From: Euperipatoides rowelli | Lineage: Eukaryota > Onychophora > Udeonychophora > Euonychophora > Peripatopsidae | Direction: 5' to 3' (one strand) | NCBI GenBank assembly: GCA_003024985.2 | Contig: PXIH01S0005763.1 | DNA length: 23,657 nt | Shown: in pieces, positions 1 through 9,746 of the stretch | Layout: each line of letters begins with the position of its first letter | Numbering within the stretch: the stretch's first letter is position 1 | Translations under genes and position numbers: made by a program | Notes under the pieces: model-generated | Database searches by the model: none | What the model was told of the DNA's origin: nothing | The model's input: the letters and a program-made list of their open reading frames with translations, nothing else

Positions 1-957
1 CTCTGCCTCCAATACCTAGCTGACCAATAAGATCACAGGATTCCTGCCAGCTAGGTTTGAAGCTACTGGACTGAAGAAAGAAAGCCCTCTTTCTGTTCCA
101 GCTGTTTATGTAGTAACTTCGTCTGAATATTAGAGGGTGTGAGGTAATCGTTTTTCCAACATCAAAAGAATCTTCAAAGGCATCTGGCTTAGGGACTTCC
201 GCCAGTGGTGACTATACTTTATAATCCAAATACATTATTTATTTTCATTGCCACATAATTTAATGAGGACTGTTTAAAATCGGACTTTTCCAGACATTAA
301 TCAAAAACTGTTTTATACGTTAAGGGGAAACCCGAGTAGCTCTGCCATCTTTTTTTAAATATAAAATATAAAATTTACATTAGAGCATTGCTTGAACTGT
401 ACACAGATTTATCCTTCCCAATTTCCTTGTAAAAATCTCTTTTGACAAACATCTAGTGGATGTTCAATAAATATATTTTTTCTTAAAAGTAATTACTTGT
501 ATATTCTCTGATACACATCACACACATTTTATTATTAGTTTAGATAGTTATAAGAGGGATCAAATCTAGCATTAAGCAAAGGGTTACTTTATATTTGTAT
601 TTTGTACATTACTGCCTAACCTTTTTTTTTTCTAGGTTCCACTCCACCACTACCCCAAAAGCTACCATTGTTTCGTAAAACCTATACGAGATCGCGGTAT
701 TAGCTTTACTCCTTCTAGATTGGAATTGCTTTGGACTCATGGACCCTTTTTTTGCCCCTTTCCTAGTCTGAGTACCAAATTGCACATCCCAATATCATTT
801 GTACTAGTTCTCTTTACATATGTCTCAAGGATACCTGTATGCTTTTGTTAATGCTGCTATTTTTATATCATGCAGTGCTGTGGGAGCGTTCTATGTGAGC
901 TTATGATGTCCTAGAGAATTTAACATACTGTACATTGCTCAATATAGGCTGCTTTCT
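1..957. other. Stretch without a recognisable gene
   Basis: I see no coding region, RNA gene or clear repeat here. The sequence is AT-rich with many stops in all frames. If the kelch gene to the right has more upstream exons, this is probably its intron. The non-LTR reverse transcriptase fossil begins just to the right, and any 3' tail it had would lie here, but the protein match fades out near 958. Confidence 0.5.
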
Positions 958-1705
958 TTATTCTTGATCTCCTATTCTTATGTAGTTCTGTTTTTCCCAT
1001 CCTACTTTGGTTATCATCGGCTCTTTTATCATAATTTGGCATTTCTCCCAAATTAGTTTCATCCCTACTGAATCCAAGTTAGGCACTAGTTCTTTTAATA
1101 GGATTTGTATATCCTCTTGCTCTTCTGATATTATTAAAATGACACCCAAGTATGCTAGTACTACCGAGGATGTCATATTGTTTGCATGAGATTGAACTGT
1201 GGTAACACTTCTATTGCTTTGTACAGGGCTTATGTGAAAACATGAGATGAGAGTGGATATCCTTGAATTTCTCCAATTTTCTTTCTTTTGAAGTTTGTTA
1301 CTTGTCCGTACCATACATAGTATTGCTGTCACTTCATATAGACAGGCATTGATGATTATATTCATTAGGAAATGTGGGACTTATTGGTGTTTTAAAATTG
1401 TGATATTGCTCAGATATCCACCAAATAAAATGTTTTTTTCAGACCTAAGGCCAACACATAGTTTTTCGCCTGCTCTTCAGTCCTCTTCCAGAATTCCCTT
1501 TGTTGTCAACACATGATCATCTACAGATCTATTTGGAAGAAAGGCCACTTGGTAGTCCAGTAGAGCCTCTGTACACTTATCTTAAGTCTTCAGGATATAT
1601 TTTTCATGTAATTTATATGTCATATTGCATAGTGTGATTTGTCTGTAATTGCTTTAGGATTTTGCATTTTTGGAATTGGNACTTGAATCTTCCTCATCCA
1701 TTGTA
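958..1705 (-). pseudogene. Degenerate non-LTR (LINE) reverse transcriptase fragment
   Basis: The minus strand carries the conserved blocks of a LINE reverse transcriptase in correct order across three frames. First comes PIPKMQNPKA, then NYRQITLCNMTYK (about 1655-1615; canonical NYRGITLLN.TYK). Next is DYQVAFLPNRSVDD (about 1575-1530; canonical DYQxGFRPNRSTTD). Then comes the INACLYEV region, then a serine/aspartate-rich block ending ISEEQEDIQILLKEL (about 1128-1084). The catalytic YADD box should precede that last block but reads YLGV, so both metal-binding aspartates are gone. The fragment has frameshifts, lacks the endonuclease, and abuts a Merlin fossil on the same strand. It is dead. The clade is uncertain; the spacing resembles elements with the DYQxGFR motif. 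Confidence 0.75.
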
Positions 1706-2614
1706 TTATACACACCCAGCTGTCTGGATAAATACTACTACCAGGAACAATTTGGCGCTGTATTATGGGTAGTAATGTAGCTGCATTTCTTCTGTCAACT
1801 AAGGTTAAGACTCTTTTTATTTTGCCATGCACACATTTCAAAATTTCACTGTTCATGAAGTAAACACCCTGTGATATTTGTTTCTTTCAAAAGTGAATTA
1901 TTAGTTTCAACTATACTGCCATGTTCACCAAGAATAAGAGGCACCTGTAGCAGTTTCCAGCTACACACAGTATGTCTTTGGCATAGGAGAACCAAGCTAC
2001 AGCAAATTCACAGCAAAGATTTTGTTTTATAAAAAATAGAGTGGTTCCATTCTAGAATCAGCTTCCTTCTTCAGTTGTAAATGCAATTTCACTTAATCTT
2101 TTCAAAAATGTATTAGATTGCTATCTTCCTACTAATTTAGAATTTATGGNATTAATCTAGTTTTAATTACTATTCGTTTTACTTCTTGTGACATATTAGA
2201 AATTAATGATTATGTATTTTTAATTTTGGTTTCTGTATTATTAAATCATTAGGGTGTAAAAGCTTTTAAGCTTATCATCCCTCCTTCCGTCTTACTTAAC
2301 TTAACTTAACAGAAATCATATTCCTATATTTTGTGGATTTTTTGAACACCTAGCAAATAATAAATTAAATAATTTCCGAATAGTTATTCTTTGACCCGTC
2401 ATGTTTTCTCCATGAAAAAGGAACCTTCTCAAAATGAAAGATGATAATCATGATCTTTAATAAGATGTCTCCATCTAAAATGGACCAATGTATGCATATC
2501 AGGTTTCAAATCTATTGCTATGCCACAATCTGGGCACGATGGTGGATTAAACATGACAAGATGCTGTTGTCGCAACCACAATATTAAGTCGTCATTCGTA
2601 AGTGTAGCAAACAA
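1706..2614 (-). pseudogene. Fossil Merlin (ISXO2/IS1016-type) transposase
   Basis: Four Merlin-type blocks lie in the correct order on the minus strand. They are: an N-terminal zinc ribbon (LILWLRQQHLV then CPDCG, 2614-2430); EGSFFMEKT just after a stop (2428-2400), matching the family GSFFEKS block; AVAWFSYAKDILC (about 2003-1965), matching AVDWxxYCREVC; and GEHGSIVETNNSLL (about 1935-1895), matching the IVEIDES block. The last block leads into RNAATLLPIIQ...PGSSIYPDSW (about 1790-1715). The first catalytic aspartate is lost (VEIDE reads VETNN), while the second (PDSW) remains. Blocks are joined by stops and frameshifts, and the C-terminal catalytic part is replaced by LINE sequence. Merlin transposases cut and paste short-TIR DNA elements; I could not find this copy's TIRs. 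Confidence 0.7.
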
Positions 2615-2906
2615 ATCTAGTTTTGCATTAATCAGCAGAATAACATTGACACTAGATTATTATAGGATAAATTGTGATTAATACACCACCATAATATTTA
2701 TATATCAAATTATAAGGCTGTCTTTAATTTAAATTAAGTGGAATTTAAATTTTAAGTCGGTGGGACCAATAGCAAAACAGTGCCAGAAAAATTGCATCAT
2801 CTCCAGTATAGGAGTCCAATACTGCTGTTTTAATATAATACAAATTATTATGTATAAAGTATAACTAAGATCTATTTTGTTTTAATATTTTTTTTTCTAA
2901 TTTTAG

Positions 2907-3115
2907 TGTAGAACGTTATGATCCCAAGAAAAATTCATGGGAATTGGTAGCTCCTATGTTAGAAAAACGATTCAATTTTGGAATGGTAGAACTTCATGGC
3001 TTTCTGTTTGCTGTGGGCGGCCATGACGGTAAACAACATTTAGGTTCAATGGAACGGTATGATCCTCACAGCAACCAATGGACAGCTGTTACAGGAATGA
3101 ATAGACCAAGAACTG
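2907..3115 (+). CDS. Kelch-repeat (KLHL-type) protein, penultimate coding exon
   Basis: The exon starts after a good acceptor (polypyrimidine tract, AG at 2905-2906) and ends at a consensus donor GTAAGT at 3116. It is read with one leading base belonging to the previous codon. It encodes the end of one kelch blade (VERYDPKKNSWELVAPM), then a whole blade with the hallmark double glycine (LFAVGGHDG) and the spaced Tyr and Trp (MERYDP...NQWTAV). Kelch blades form a beta-propeller; in BTB-kelch proteins this is the substrate-binding part of a cullin-3 ubiquitin ligase adaptor. That role is inferred, because the BTB and BACK domains would lie upstream of this window. Reading past 3115 gives only a lysine-rich tail from poly(A), which is intron. 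I cannot name the orthologue. Confidence 0.88.
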
Positions 3116-3951
3116 GTAAGTGTATATTTAAGAAAAAACTATATTATATTAAGAATTTTAAATTATTTTTATATTATTTAAAATGTAATTTATCAAAAAA
3201 AAAAAAAAAAAAACTGAAAACAAAACAAAACAAAAAAAAAAAAACTTTGAAAGCTAATGATTGTAGATTGTTTGCATTTTGCTGCATTATTTAAAATTAA
3301 CTCAAGTTTAATTATAGATAATTTATTGCAGTTGCCATGGTAACAGTTTGTAACATTAACAAATCAATCATACATAATGTTGTAGTCTCTTATATATTAG
3401 AAAGAGGACTTGTCACTAGTACTAGAAACCGAATAATTTAGTAATGTAAAATCAACAATGGCATTATGGTTTAACAATTTTAATTTTTTTCTTCATTGAA
3501 AAGTGATATCAATACAAATTAACATTTTGAGTTAAAGTATATTTTAAAGGCACAATCTCATTTAGTTTTAAAATGGTTTGTAAAGGTAATAATTAAAATG
3601 AAAATATTTCAATTTATTATTTTAAATTAAAACAAATCATTGTTCTGCAAAAGAGATAATCAGATTTTATATATTCTGAAGGAGAAAAAAAAAATGAGGA
3701 TATTGCATACTGCCCCTTATCACCTCTTAAAGAATGTAAAACAATTAAGAAAATAATTATTCAACATAAAAGAGAGATAATTGAATTCTCTGTAAATAAT
3801 TTGAATAGAAAACAAATTTAACTATATTTTAAAGATAAACTTGCAATAATAATGTAATTTCATTATGAAAAGTATTTGACGTGCTTGAATATACAGTTTC
3901 ATTGTATATAACTTACAGTACGGTATATACTGTATTATACAGTCTGTATAT

Positions 3952-4732
3952 CAGTGGTTCTTAATATATACTGTATATAGTCAAGGACCCCTTGAAATAT
4001 TTTTGCGAACCCCTTGAACCTATGTGTGAACCGTTCAGGATGTGGGAGGGGCTCTACCCGTGAATGTTTTTTTTTTAAATTATAAGGAAATTATGCAATT
4101 TTTTTAATTATTTCGGTTACTAAAACTATTTAGTTGCATGTCATAGATCTTACCTCTCTCAATTACTACTTGTAACAAACATTTATTTAATATGTAAATA
4201 AAACGTCTATATGTTTTTGAAAACAAGTTAATTACAAAATTACAATTATTGATTTTATATATTTTTTTAAATACGAGTTACTTTCAATTATAAGAACACT
4301 AAGAAAAGAGATTTAAAATTATAAAAATGTGGATTAAATTTACCTTCCAAAATTATTTCATATTGGTACATACCCCATGTTTCAATCTGTAATGTCATTT
4401 GAAATAGGTACAATGTGAGTGCCTTTTTTATTATTATTATTATTAGCAACAGGAAGTTCAAATATGCCAGTACTATGAATTGAGTTGCTTAAATGTTAAA
4501 GTAAAAATCTATTTTATAGTCACTGAAACTTAAAATTCAGGAATATTCTTAATAAAAAAAGAAATAAGATAAATATTTATAAAATCATCAATTTAAAAAA
4601 CATGCTTCGGTTTTTTTTGAATAAAAATTAAAAAACATTTACTTTAAAAAAGTACTTGAAACTGTACTCGCTTGCAAACCCCATCAACATGCGGACCCCA
4701 GGCATCCTTGGACCACAGTTTAAGAAACACTG
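3952..4732. mobile_element. Non-autonomous hAT element in the kelch intron
   Basis: The left end begins CAGTGGTTCTTAA; the reverse complement of the right end begins CAGTGTTTCTTAAACTG. Both then run into related GGACCCC-rich sequence, as in many hAT elements. The 8 bp outside each end are CTGTATAT (3944-3951) and CTGTATAG (4733-4740), a 7/8 match to the 8-bp duplication that hAT insertion makes. At 781 bp, with no transposase reading frame, the copy must have moved using a transposase made elsewhere. The left end appears to have a short AT insertion just after CTTAA. Confidence 0.82.
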
Positions 4733-4830
4733 CTGTATAGGCTATAGTGTATTTGGTATATACTGTACATAAACAGTATTATACTGAAGCTATGTGTACA
4801 ATGCTTATAACAGATCACTTTTTCAACTAA

Positions 4831-4938
4831 AAGTCACTTTTTTTCCCTCAAATTAACTATAAGTCACTTTTTCCCCCTCAAATTGACTACAAGTCACTTC
4901 CCCCCATCAAATTAATTAAAAGTCACTTTTTTTCTCAG
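4831..4938. repeat. 30-bp tandem repeat, about 3.6 copies
   Basis: Units beginning AAGTCACTT start at 4831, 4861, 4891 and about 4920. Each continues with a T/C-rich run and then CTCAAATTAACTA-like sequence. A decayed partial unit (GATCACTTTTTCAACTAA) precedes them at 4813. The units differ mostly by T-to-C changes in the pyrimidine run. No function is evident. Confidence 0.8.
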
Positions 4939-5854
4939 TTGTTTGATAATCATTAGTTTTAATTCAAAATTATTTTACCTTAGTTTAAATCTGTATTAAT
5001 TTTATTTCATTGTAGAACCCATATGAAGCTTATCTGAGCTATAATATGCTCCTGTCTGCTGATAACCCAGAATGTTATGGCAGGATATGAAATGCAGTGG
5101 CCAGTCGTTAGAGCTCAAATTTTGAAATTTTTGGTTACATATTTTTTATTTCAATATTCAAATGTTTTATTCAATGATAATTACTAAAAAAAAAATCCAT
5201 TTAAAAAAAAATGAATAAAGGAATTATTTACAAATTTTTAAAACATGGGCCTGCAGCAGTTATAGTGCTGTCATCAAACGAATTTAAGGCTTTAGTTTTT
5301 TCTAAAAAAAAATAGAAAATAACTTCTTAGAGCTTTGAACAAATCCATTAATTTGTTTAGGAATAGCCTGAATTAAGGACTTTGTCATTTTTTTAAAAAA
5401 AAAATCACACAACCAAAGAAGCACAGTCTAAATAAGTACCCTAAATAAAGACATAGTTGTAATTAAATATTTAATAAAAATATAAATAAGATTTAGTCTT
5501 TTATTCACCAGATTAAAGACATTTATACAGTGTCAGACTGTCCTGCAGAACAACAGGGAAAGATCCATGGTGGCTACAGACATACAGTATATGTGTGTGT
5601 GATCCTTCTTATGAAGAGAAAACAATAAATTAATTAAATTTTGCTAGTGATGGACGAGATTGGGTTTTTGAGTTCGAGACGAGACAAGATTTTTTTTTAC
5701 ATCTTTTCGAGTAGAGAAATTTTGTTCTCAACAAAAAAGCATGACTTGTCACTATTGGTCACTTTGTTTTTTTTTAGTTTTTGATCACTATTTCAACTAT
5801 TTTTAAGGTTATGACCTATTATGAGCACTGTGTGTATGTAGGCTATACCAGAGG

Positions 5855-6072
5855 GAGGAATGGGCAAGAGGGGCTGTTGTTCCTGGGCCTCACAATTTTA
5901 GGGGCCTCAATCTGTGTGAAGAAATGCTTAATGTTTATCATAAGTCTACACAAAAAAAAAATAGCTTATCAAAATATTTACCTGCCTTAAAAATTTTACT
6001 CGTAGATTACATTTCCCAATTCCATATTTTTAATTTTGAAGGGCCTCAAAAATATCATTTGCCCCGTTCCTC
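5855..6072. mobile_element. Possible MITE with short terminal inverted repeats
   Basis: GAGGAATGGGCAA at 5855 faces the reverse complement of sequence ending at 6072, which reads GAGGAACGGGGCAAA. Inside, GGGCCTC motifs at both sides are also partly inverted (GGGGCCTCAA on the left, TTTGAGGCCC on the right strand). I see no clear target-site duplication, so this may be a decayed or chance structure. Confidence 0.4.
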
Positions 6073-6092
6073 ACATGTTCTCTGAAATGCCC

Positions 6093-6114
6093 TGTATGTA
6101 TGTATGTATGTATA
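6093..6114. repeat. TGTA microsatellite
   Basis: About five TGTA units lie just upstream of the final intron's polypyrimidine tract. Length variation here could be polymorphic but should not touch the acceptor site. Confidence 0.8.
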
Positions 6115-6157
6115 CGTATATTGGTACAGTTTGTCATCTCTATTTGTTTTTTTACAG

Positions 6158-6321
6158 GGCTTTCTGCAGTTGGTTTAAATGGTTATCTTTATGCAGCAGG
6201 AGGTCATTCAGGCTCTGCGTACTTAAATATCGTCCAGAGGTATGACCCATATAATGATCGGTGGTGTGATGTCCATAATATGAATGAGTGTAGGTGCAGT
6301 TTTGGATTAGCAGCTTTATAG
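6158..6321 (+). CDS. Kelch-repeat (KLHL-type) protein, terminal coding exon
   Basis: This exon follows a strong acceptor (TTTTTTTACAG, AG at 6156-6157) and keeps the frame of the exon ending at 3115. It encodes a full kelch blade (LSAVGLNGYLYAAGGH, then VQRYDPYNDRWCDV). A short segment follows (MNECRCSFGLAAL), and the protein stops at TAG 6319-6321. Ending soon after the start of a further strand is usual for BTB-kelch proteins, where the C-terminal strand helps close the propeller. The two exons together encode 123 residues plus the stop, so only the last part of the propeller is in this window. There are no internal stops and the glycine, tyrosine and tryptophan signature residues are intact, so the gene looks functional here. 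Confidence 0.88.
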
Positions 6322-6398
6322 CAGGAACACTGGGTCGATTCTTTCACACAGGCGCTGCTCATTATGTGGTCCTCAACTTTTCACTATTGAAATCTTGC

Positions 6399-6404
6399 AA
6401 TAAA
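6399..6404 (+). promoter_or_regulatory. Poly(A) signal of the kelch gene
   Basis: A canonical AATAAA lies about 78 bases after the kelch stop codon, followed by a T-rich stretch. It would give a very short 3' UTR. Further AATAAA-like sites exist in this A-rich region, so use of this one is inferred from position. Confidence 0.5.
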
Positions 6405-7689
6405 CTTGTTTCATTTATGGATATTTTTCCAACATAATATTGCTTTTTTTAAAAAAAAAACAAAAAAAAAAAACGGCAATGATTGATAAATAATTCCAGA
6501 AATGATTAAAAGACAATGAATACTATTAATATTCATATCTTCTAACTCAAATGGTGCTGTGTAAATAAATAAAAAATAAAAAATCTTTTTAAGATGGCCA
6601 AAGCTTTGTCAAGAAAAAAAAAAACTTCTATCATGGACTTTGTTATTTTTCTGGGGGAAAAACAGTGGTCACAAAAACACCAAAAAAGAAATAGACTAAT
6701 ATAAAGGATTGCCAAAGTATTTTTTTATAAGAGAGCCGATTTCAGCGTTAAATAACAAATAGGGTGGTAATTTAACTTTTAAGATAGGTTGGTTTAGCAT
6801 TGTGTTAAATGCTTAAAAATATGGTAACTAGCCATTTCAAATTTAATGTGCAAATAAATTTAAGATGATGTGGAAATTCTGCACATCTCAAATTTTACTG
6901 CATTCCAGGTAGCTTCAGAATGAAATATTTATTTATCTTAGTTACAATTCTTTTGTAGCCTTGAGATGAATTTGTTATATTTTCATGTCATATTTTCATT
7001 TTGACTAAGGTTGTAGAGGGAAAGCAATACTACTTTTGTAGAAGGTTGTTAAACTGTTATTTTCTTCTTCATATGTATGTAACATTTATACAGTACTTTG
7101 AATATCATTGGATAAAACATTTGAAGCTTTTAATTTATACTAAATGAAACAATTTTACTTTTTTGATTATGAATCATATAACAAAGTTTTAAGGGTTAAA
7201 ATTTAACACAAAATGGTTTGAAATATGAAATAGCAGGTTTCAAAGCAAAAGTCAATTCAATTCAAAGTAAAAGGATTGATTACAGCCTAGCCCTAATTGA
7301 AATATTACCATAACTTACTTACTTTGTTAAAAAATATTTAAAAAAAAAAATTATCTCCCCTCCTGAAAACATTTTTGCTTTACTTAACTTCTCCCAAATT
7401 ATTGCCTTTCTATTTTTGAACTATTCAATAAAATAAGAATTTCATTTTTATCAATTTATATAACTTTCCTGGATATTTTCTAAATTAAGATACATCAACT
7501 TTCAAGTTAGCCTAATCATCTTTAGCCCTGTTTCCTAAGAGAACTGTGGCGTAAGGAGATTGCTAAGTCTGCCTCTAATCCCTAAAAACTGCCTAGTCAT
7601 TTATCCTTTTTTGTTCAAATTTCATAACCCAGTGTCTAAGAGGAGGGAACCGACATAGAAAAAGATGAAGTAGAGAGAAATTGTATTAT
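6405..7689. other. Intergenic stretch without a recognisable gene
   Basis: The stretch is AT-rich with several A-runs and no reading frame, RNA gene or clear repeat I can support. It may include a longer alternative 3' UTR for the kelch gene. It ends at the target site of the nested hAT and copia insertions. Confidence 0.5.
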
Positions 7690-7692
7690 CTT

Positions 7693-7697
7693 TAGAA
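7693..7697. repeat. Target-site duplication of the copia element (left copy)
   Basis: TAGAA directly precedes the LTR here and recurs directly after the other LTR at 12299-12303. Five base pairs is the usual copia duplication. The same five bases are the last five of the hAT duplication CTTTAGAA at 7690-7697. Confidence 0.88.
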
Positions 7698-7974
7698 TGT
7701 GGGTTTTTACTTTTACGCTACACATTTGTTTTAGGTTTTTAAATATAACAAGTTTAATAAACATTAATAATAAGTAACTCTTAACAGATCTTAACATAAC
7801 ATTTTAAAGTTCTTTTAACACAACATAACATGGCGGTTGCACATGTTAGACATCTTACGGTAGATATGGGAGACGAGGTGCGCATGACAGCTTGTCTACT
7901 TCCTCTCTCCCACTATACACTTTATTACATTATATTAATGTATAACTATGGCAGACAGGGAATTATTTCTAACA
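7698..7974 (-). repeat. 3' LTR of the minus-strand copia element
   Basis: At 277 bp, it aligns with 11992-12298 over its whole length. On the element's strand it begins TGTTAGAAATAATTCC and ends AACCCACA. It lacks about 30 bp that the other LTR has near 12077-12115. Confidence 0.9.
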
Positions 7975-7990
7975 CACTCTTTTAATTTCC
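7975..7990 (-). promoter_or_regulatory. Polypurine tract of the copia element
   Basis: On the element's strand, GGAAATTAAAAGAGTG lies immediately before the 3' LTR. A purine-rich tract at this place primes plus-strand DNA synthesis in LTR elements. Two T residues interrupt it. Confidence 0.65.
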
Positions 7991-8138
7991 AATCTGTCAT
8001 AATACAAACTATAAAAATAAAAAACTTGATTTGCTTTTACACTTTCTTACATTTTAAACAAAATAAATTTTCTTTAGTTAAACAATATCATCATAATTTT
8101 AAAATAAATTTTAACATAAATGTTTTCAGTTAATTTTG

Positions 8139-8640
8139 TTACTTGATCAATTCATTTCTGAATTGTGAAAACTTTTTAGCACCAAATGCTTTAGTGAAAA
8201 TGTCAGCAATTTGCTGATCAGGAGGACAGTACTTAATTTTAATCAGTCATTGTTACACTTTTCCTTTTATAAAATGAAATTTTACATCTACGGTATGTGT
8301 TTACTTCTTCTATTGATAATTCCTTTTTCAATTAGTTCAATAGCACTTTTATTGTCTATGTTCATGATAGCACAAAGTTATCCATTTATTTCTTGTATTA
8401 AGTTCTTTACAACATTCAGCTGCAGATATATATTCAGCTTCTGTGCTTGAAGTAGCTACAATTGCTTGTTTTCTTGATCCCCAGCTGATTGGTCCATTAC
8501 GATAGATAATCACATATCCTGATGTACTTTTTCTTGTGTCGGGCTCTCCTGCAAAATCTGCATCGCAGTATGCTATAAGTTCATTTGAATTAGATTTTGA
8601 GTATACAATTCCTTTATCCACACTTCCTTTTAGATATCTT
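8139..8640 (-). pseudogene. Copia RNase H domain and Pol C-terminus
   Basis: The minus strand from about 8621 encodes a well-preserved copia RNase H. It has AYCDADFAG with the metal-binding aspartates, DTRKSTSGY, ISWGSRKQ and STEAEYISAAE with the catalytic glutamate. The open frame then shifts, but the C-terminal block CPPDQQIADIFTKAFG is still readable near 8215-8168 and the protein ends at a TAA at 8139-8141. This matches the usual copia Pol tail (QxADIFTK). RNase H degrades the RNA of the RNA-DNA hybrid during reverse transcription. The frameshift between the two blocks makes this copy inactive. Confidence 0.88.
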
Positions 8641-9741
8641 AAGATCTTCTTTAAATTTTTTACATCTTATTCAGATGGATTCTCAACTCTGAGACTATTA
8701 AAACCAATTGAATAAGCCATGTCTGGTCTTGTCTTGGTAGTGAGATATAGTAGACTACCAATTGCTTCACGAAATGGGAATTTTACATTATTGTTTTGTT
8801 GACTTTGTTTTCATTTGATCCATATGCGTGCTTGCTGCTTTAGCATCTAACATTCCATATTTTTCTAGAACTTGTTTTGCATAATTTTCTTGAGTAAGAT
8901 TTATATAATCAGTGTTGATTTCAAGTTCAATGCCTAAGAATGACTGGTTTTTCAATAGTTGTCATTTCAAATTCTTTATTCAGGTTTTTAAGTAGTTTTT
9001 TTCGTCTTCTTTTTGTTTAATCCAACAAGTATCCCATCAACAACATAAATTGCAAGTATTAAGTTTCTTTCTTTTCTTGAGAAATTCTGTTAATTTTCTA
9101 TTCCATTTTACTGGAGCCTGTTTTAAGCCATATAATGCTTTTTGAAGTTTACATATACCGGTTTTTGATTCATTTTCAAAACCTTCTGGTAAGTACATAA
9201 AAATATCTTCATCAAGATGACCATGTAGAAATGTGGTTTTTACACCAAATTTCATAATTTTAAATCCTTTAAATTATCACAGTTGCAAAAATAACTCTTA
9301 AAGGAATAATTCCGACAACAGCACTATAAGTTTCATTAAAATCAATTCCTCATCTCTCTTCACATCCACGTACCACTAATCTTGCCTTGTATTTACCATC
9401 ATCTTTGACTCTGAAAATCCATTTATTACTTAGTATTTTGTGTTCTCCTACTTTACTTCTTTCTACCAATTTCCAAGTTTCATTTTTTTAGTGAATTTTT
9501 TTCATCTTCAATAGCTTCTTTCCATTTTTTTTTCAGGTCCACACATCACTTCTTGATAAGTAAGCATCACAAAGTTATCAGATCTGGCTGGTAGTTTGTT
9601 TGTTCTTTCTGGTCTTTTGCTTTCTTCTTTGTTCTCTTGTATATTTTCTATTTCTTCTTGTGTCTCTTCAAACAAGGATTCATCTTCAAGAATATCTTCA
9701 CAATAAATATCTAGGTTTTCAATATTTTCTTGTTTTTTCAT
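8641..9741 (-). pseudogene. Copia reverse transcriptase with acidic linker
   Basis: The block begins with an acidic linker (9741-9600, many Glu and Asp) leading to RTNKLPARSDNF and GPEKKWKEAI-like sequence. Reverse-transcriptase motifs follow in order: KWIFRVKDDGKYKARLVVRG (about 9430-9370), VKTTFLHGHLDEDIFM (9255-9190), LYGLKQAP (about 9140-9115), then YVVDGILVG (9047-9022). After these come FLGIELEI, REAIGSLLYL, TRPDMAYS and LRYLKGSVD (about 8945-8625). The catalytic box, YVDD in active copia elements, reads YVVD, so the first aspartate is a valine. Several frameshifts and stops separate the motifs. This enzyme would copy the element's RNA to DNA. Confidence 0.88.
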
Positions 9742-9746
9742 TTTTA

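Larger units (their letters stand above)
3116..6157 (+). other. Intron between the last two kelch exons
   Basis: This is a phase-1 intron of about 3.0 kb with GTAAGT at the 5' end and TTTTTTTACAG at the 3' end. The single G left at 3115 and the GG at 6158-6159 rebuild one glycine codon, which confirms the junction. It holds a non-autonomous hAT element, a 30-bp tandem repeat, a possible MITE and a TGTA microsatellite. The rest is A/T-rich sequence with long homopolymers and no coding signal. Confidence 0.8.

Noticed and set aside
1007-1516. Plus-strand open frames over the LINE fragment
   Set aside because: The minus strand carries the recognisable reverse-transcriptase blocks; the plus frames are shadows.
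3116-3294. Continuation of the kelch frame to a stop at 3292-3294
   Set aside because: The consensus donor GTAAGT at 3116 ends the exon and the extension is a lysine/asparagine-rich translation of poly(A). The matching acceptor at 6157 confirms splicing.
4428-4447. TTA microsatellite as a possible regulatory tract
   Set aside because: A short simple repeat inside the hAT element with no supporting signal.
5645-5754. TAGTGA...TCACTA inverted ends with a tRNA B-box-like GAGTTCGAGAC inside (possible SINE or MITE)
   Set aside because: Only six bases pair at the ends, there is no target duplication, and no A-box lies at a suitable distance.
6036-6245. Overlapping plus-strand open frame starting at 6036
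   Set aside because: It is a different frame over the terminal kelch exon and the intron's TGTA repeat, with no domain; the kelch frame is the supported one.
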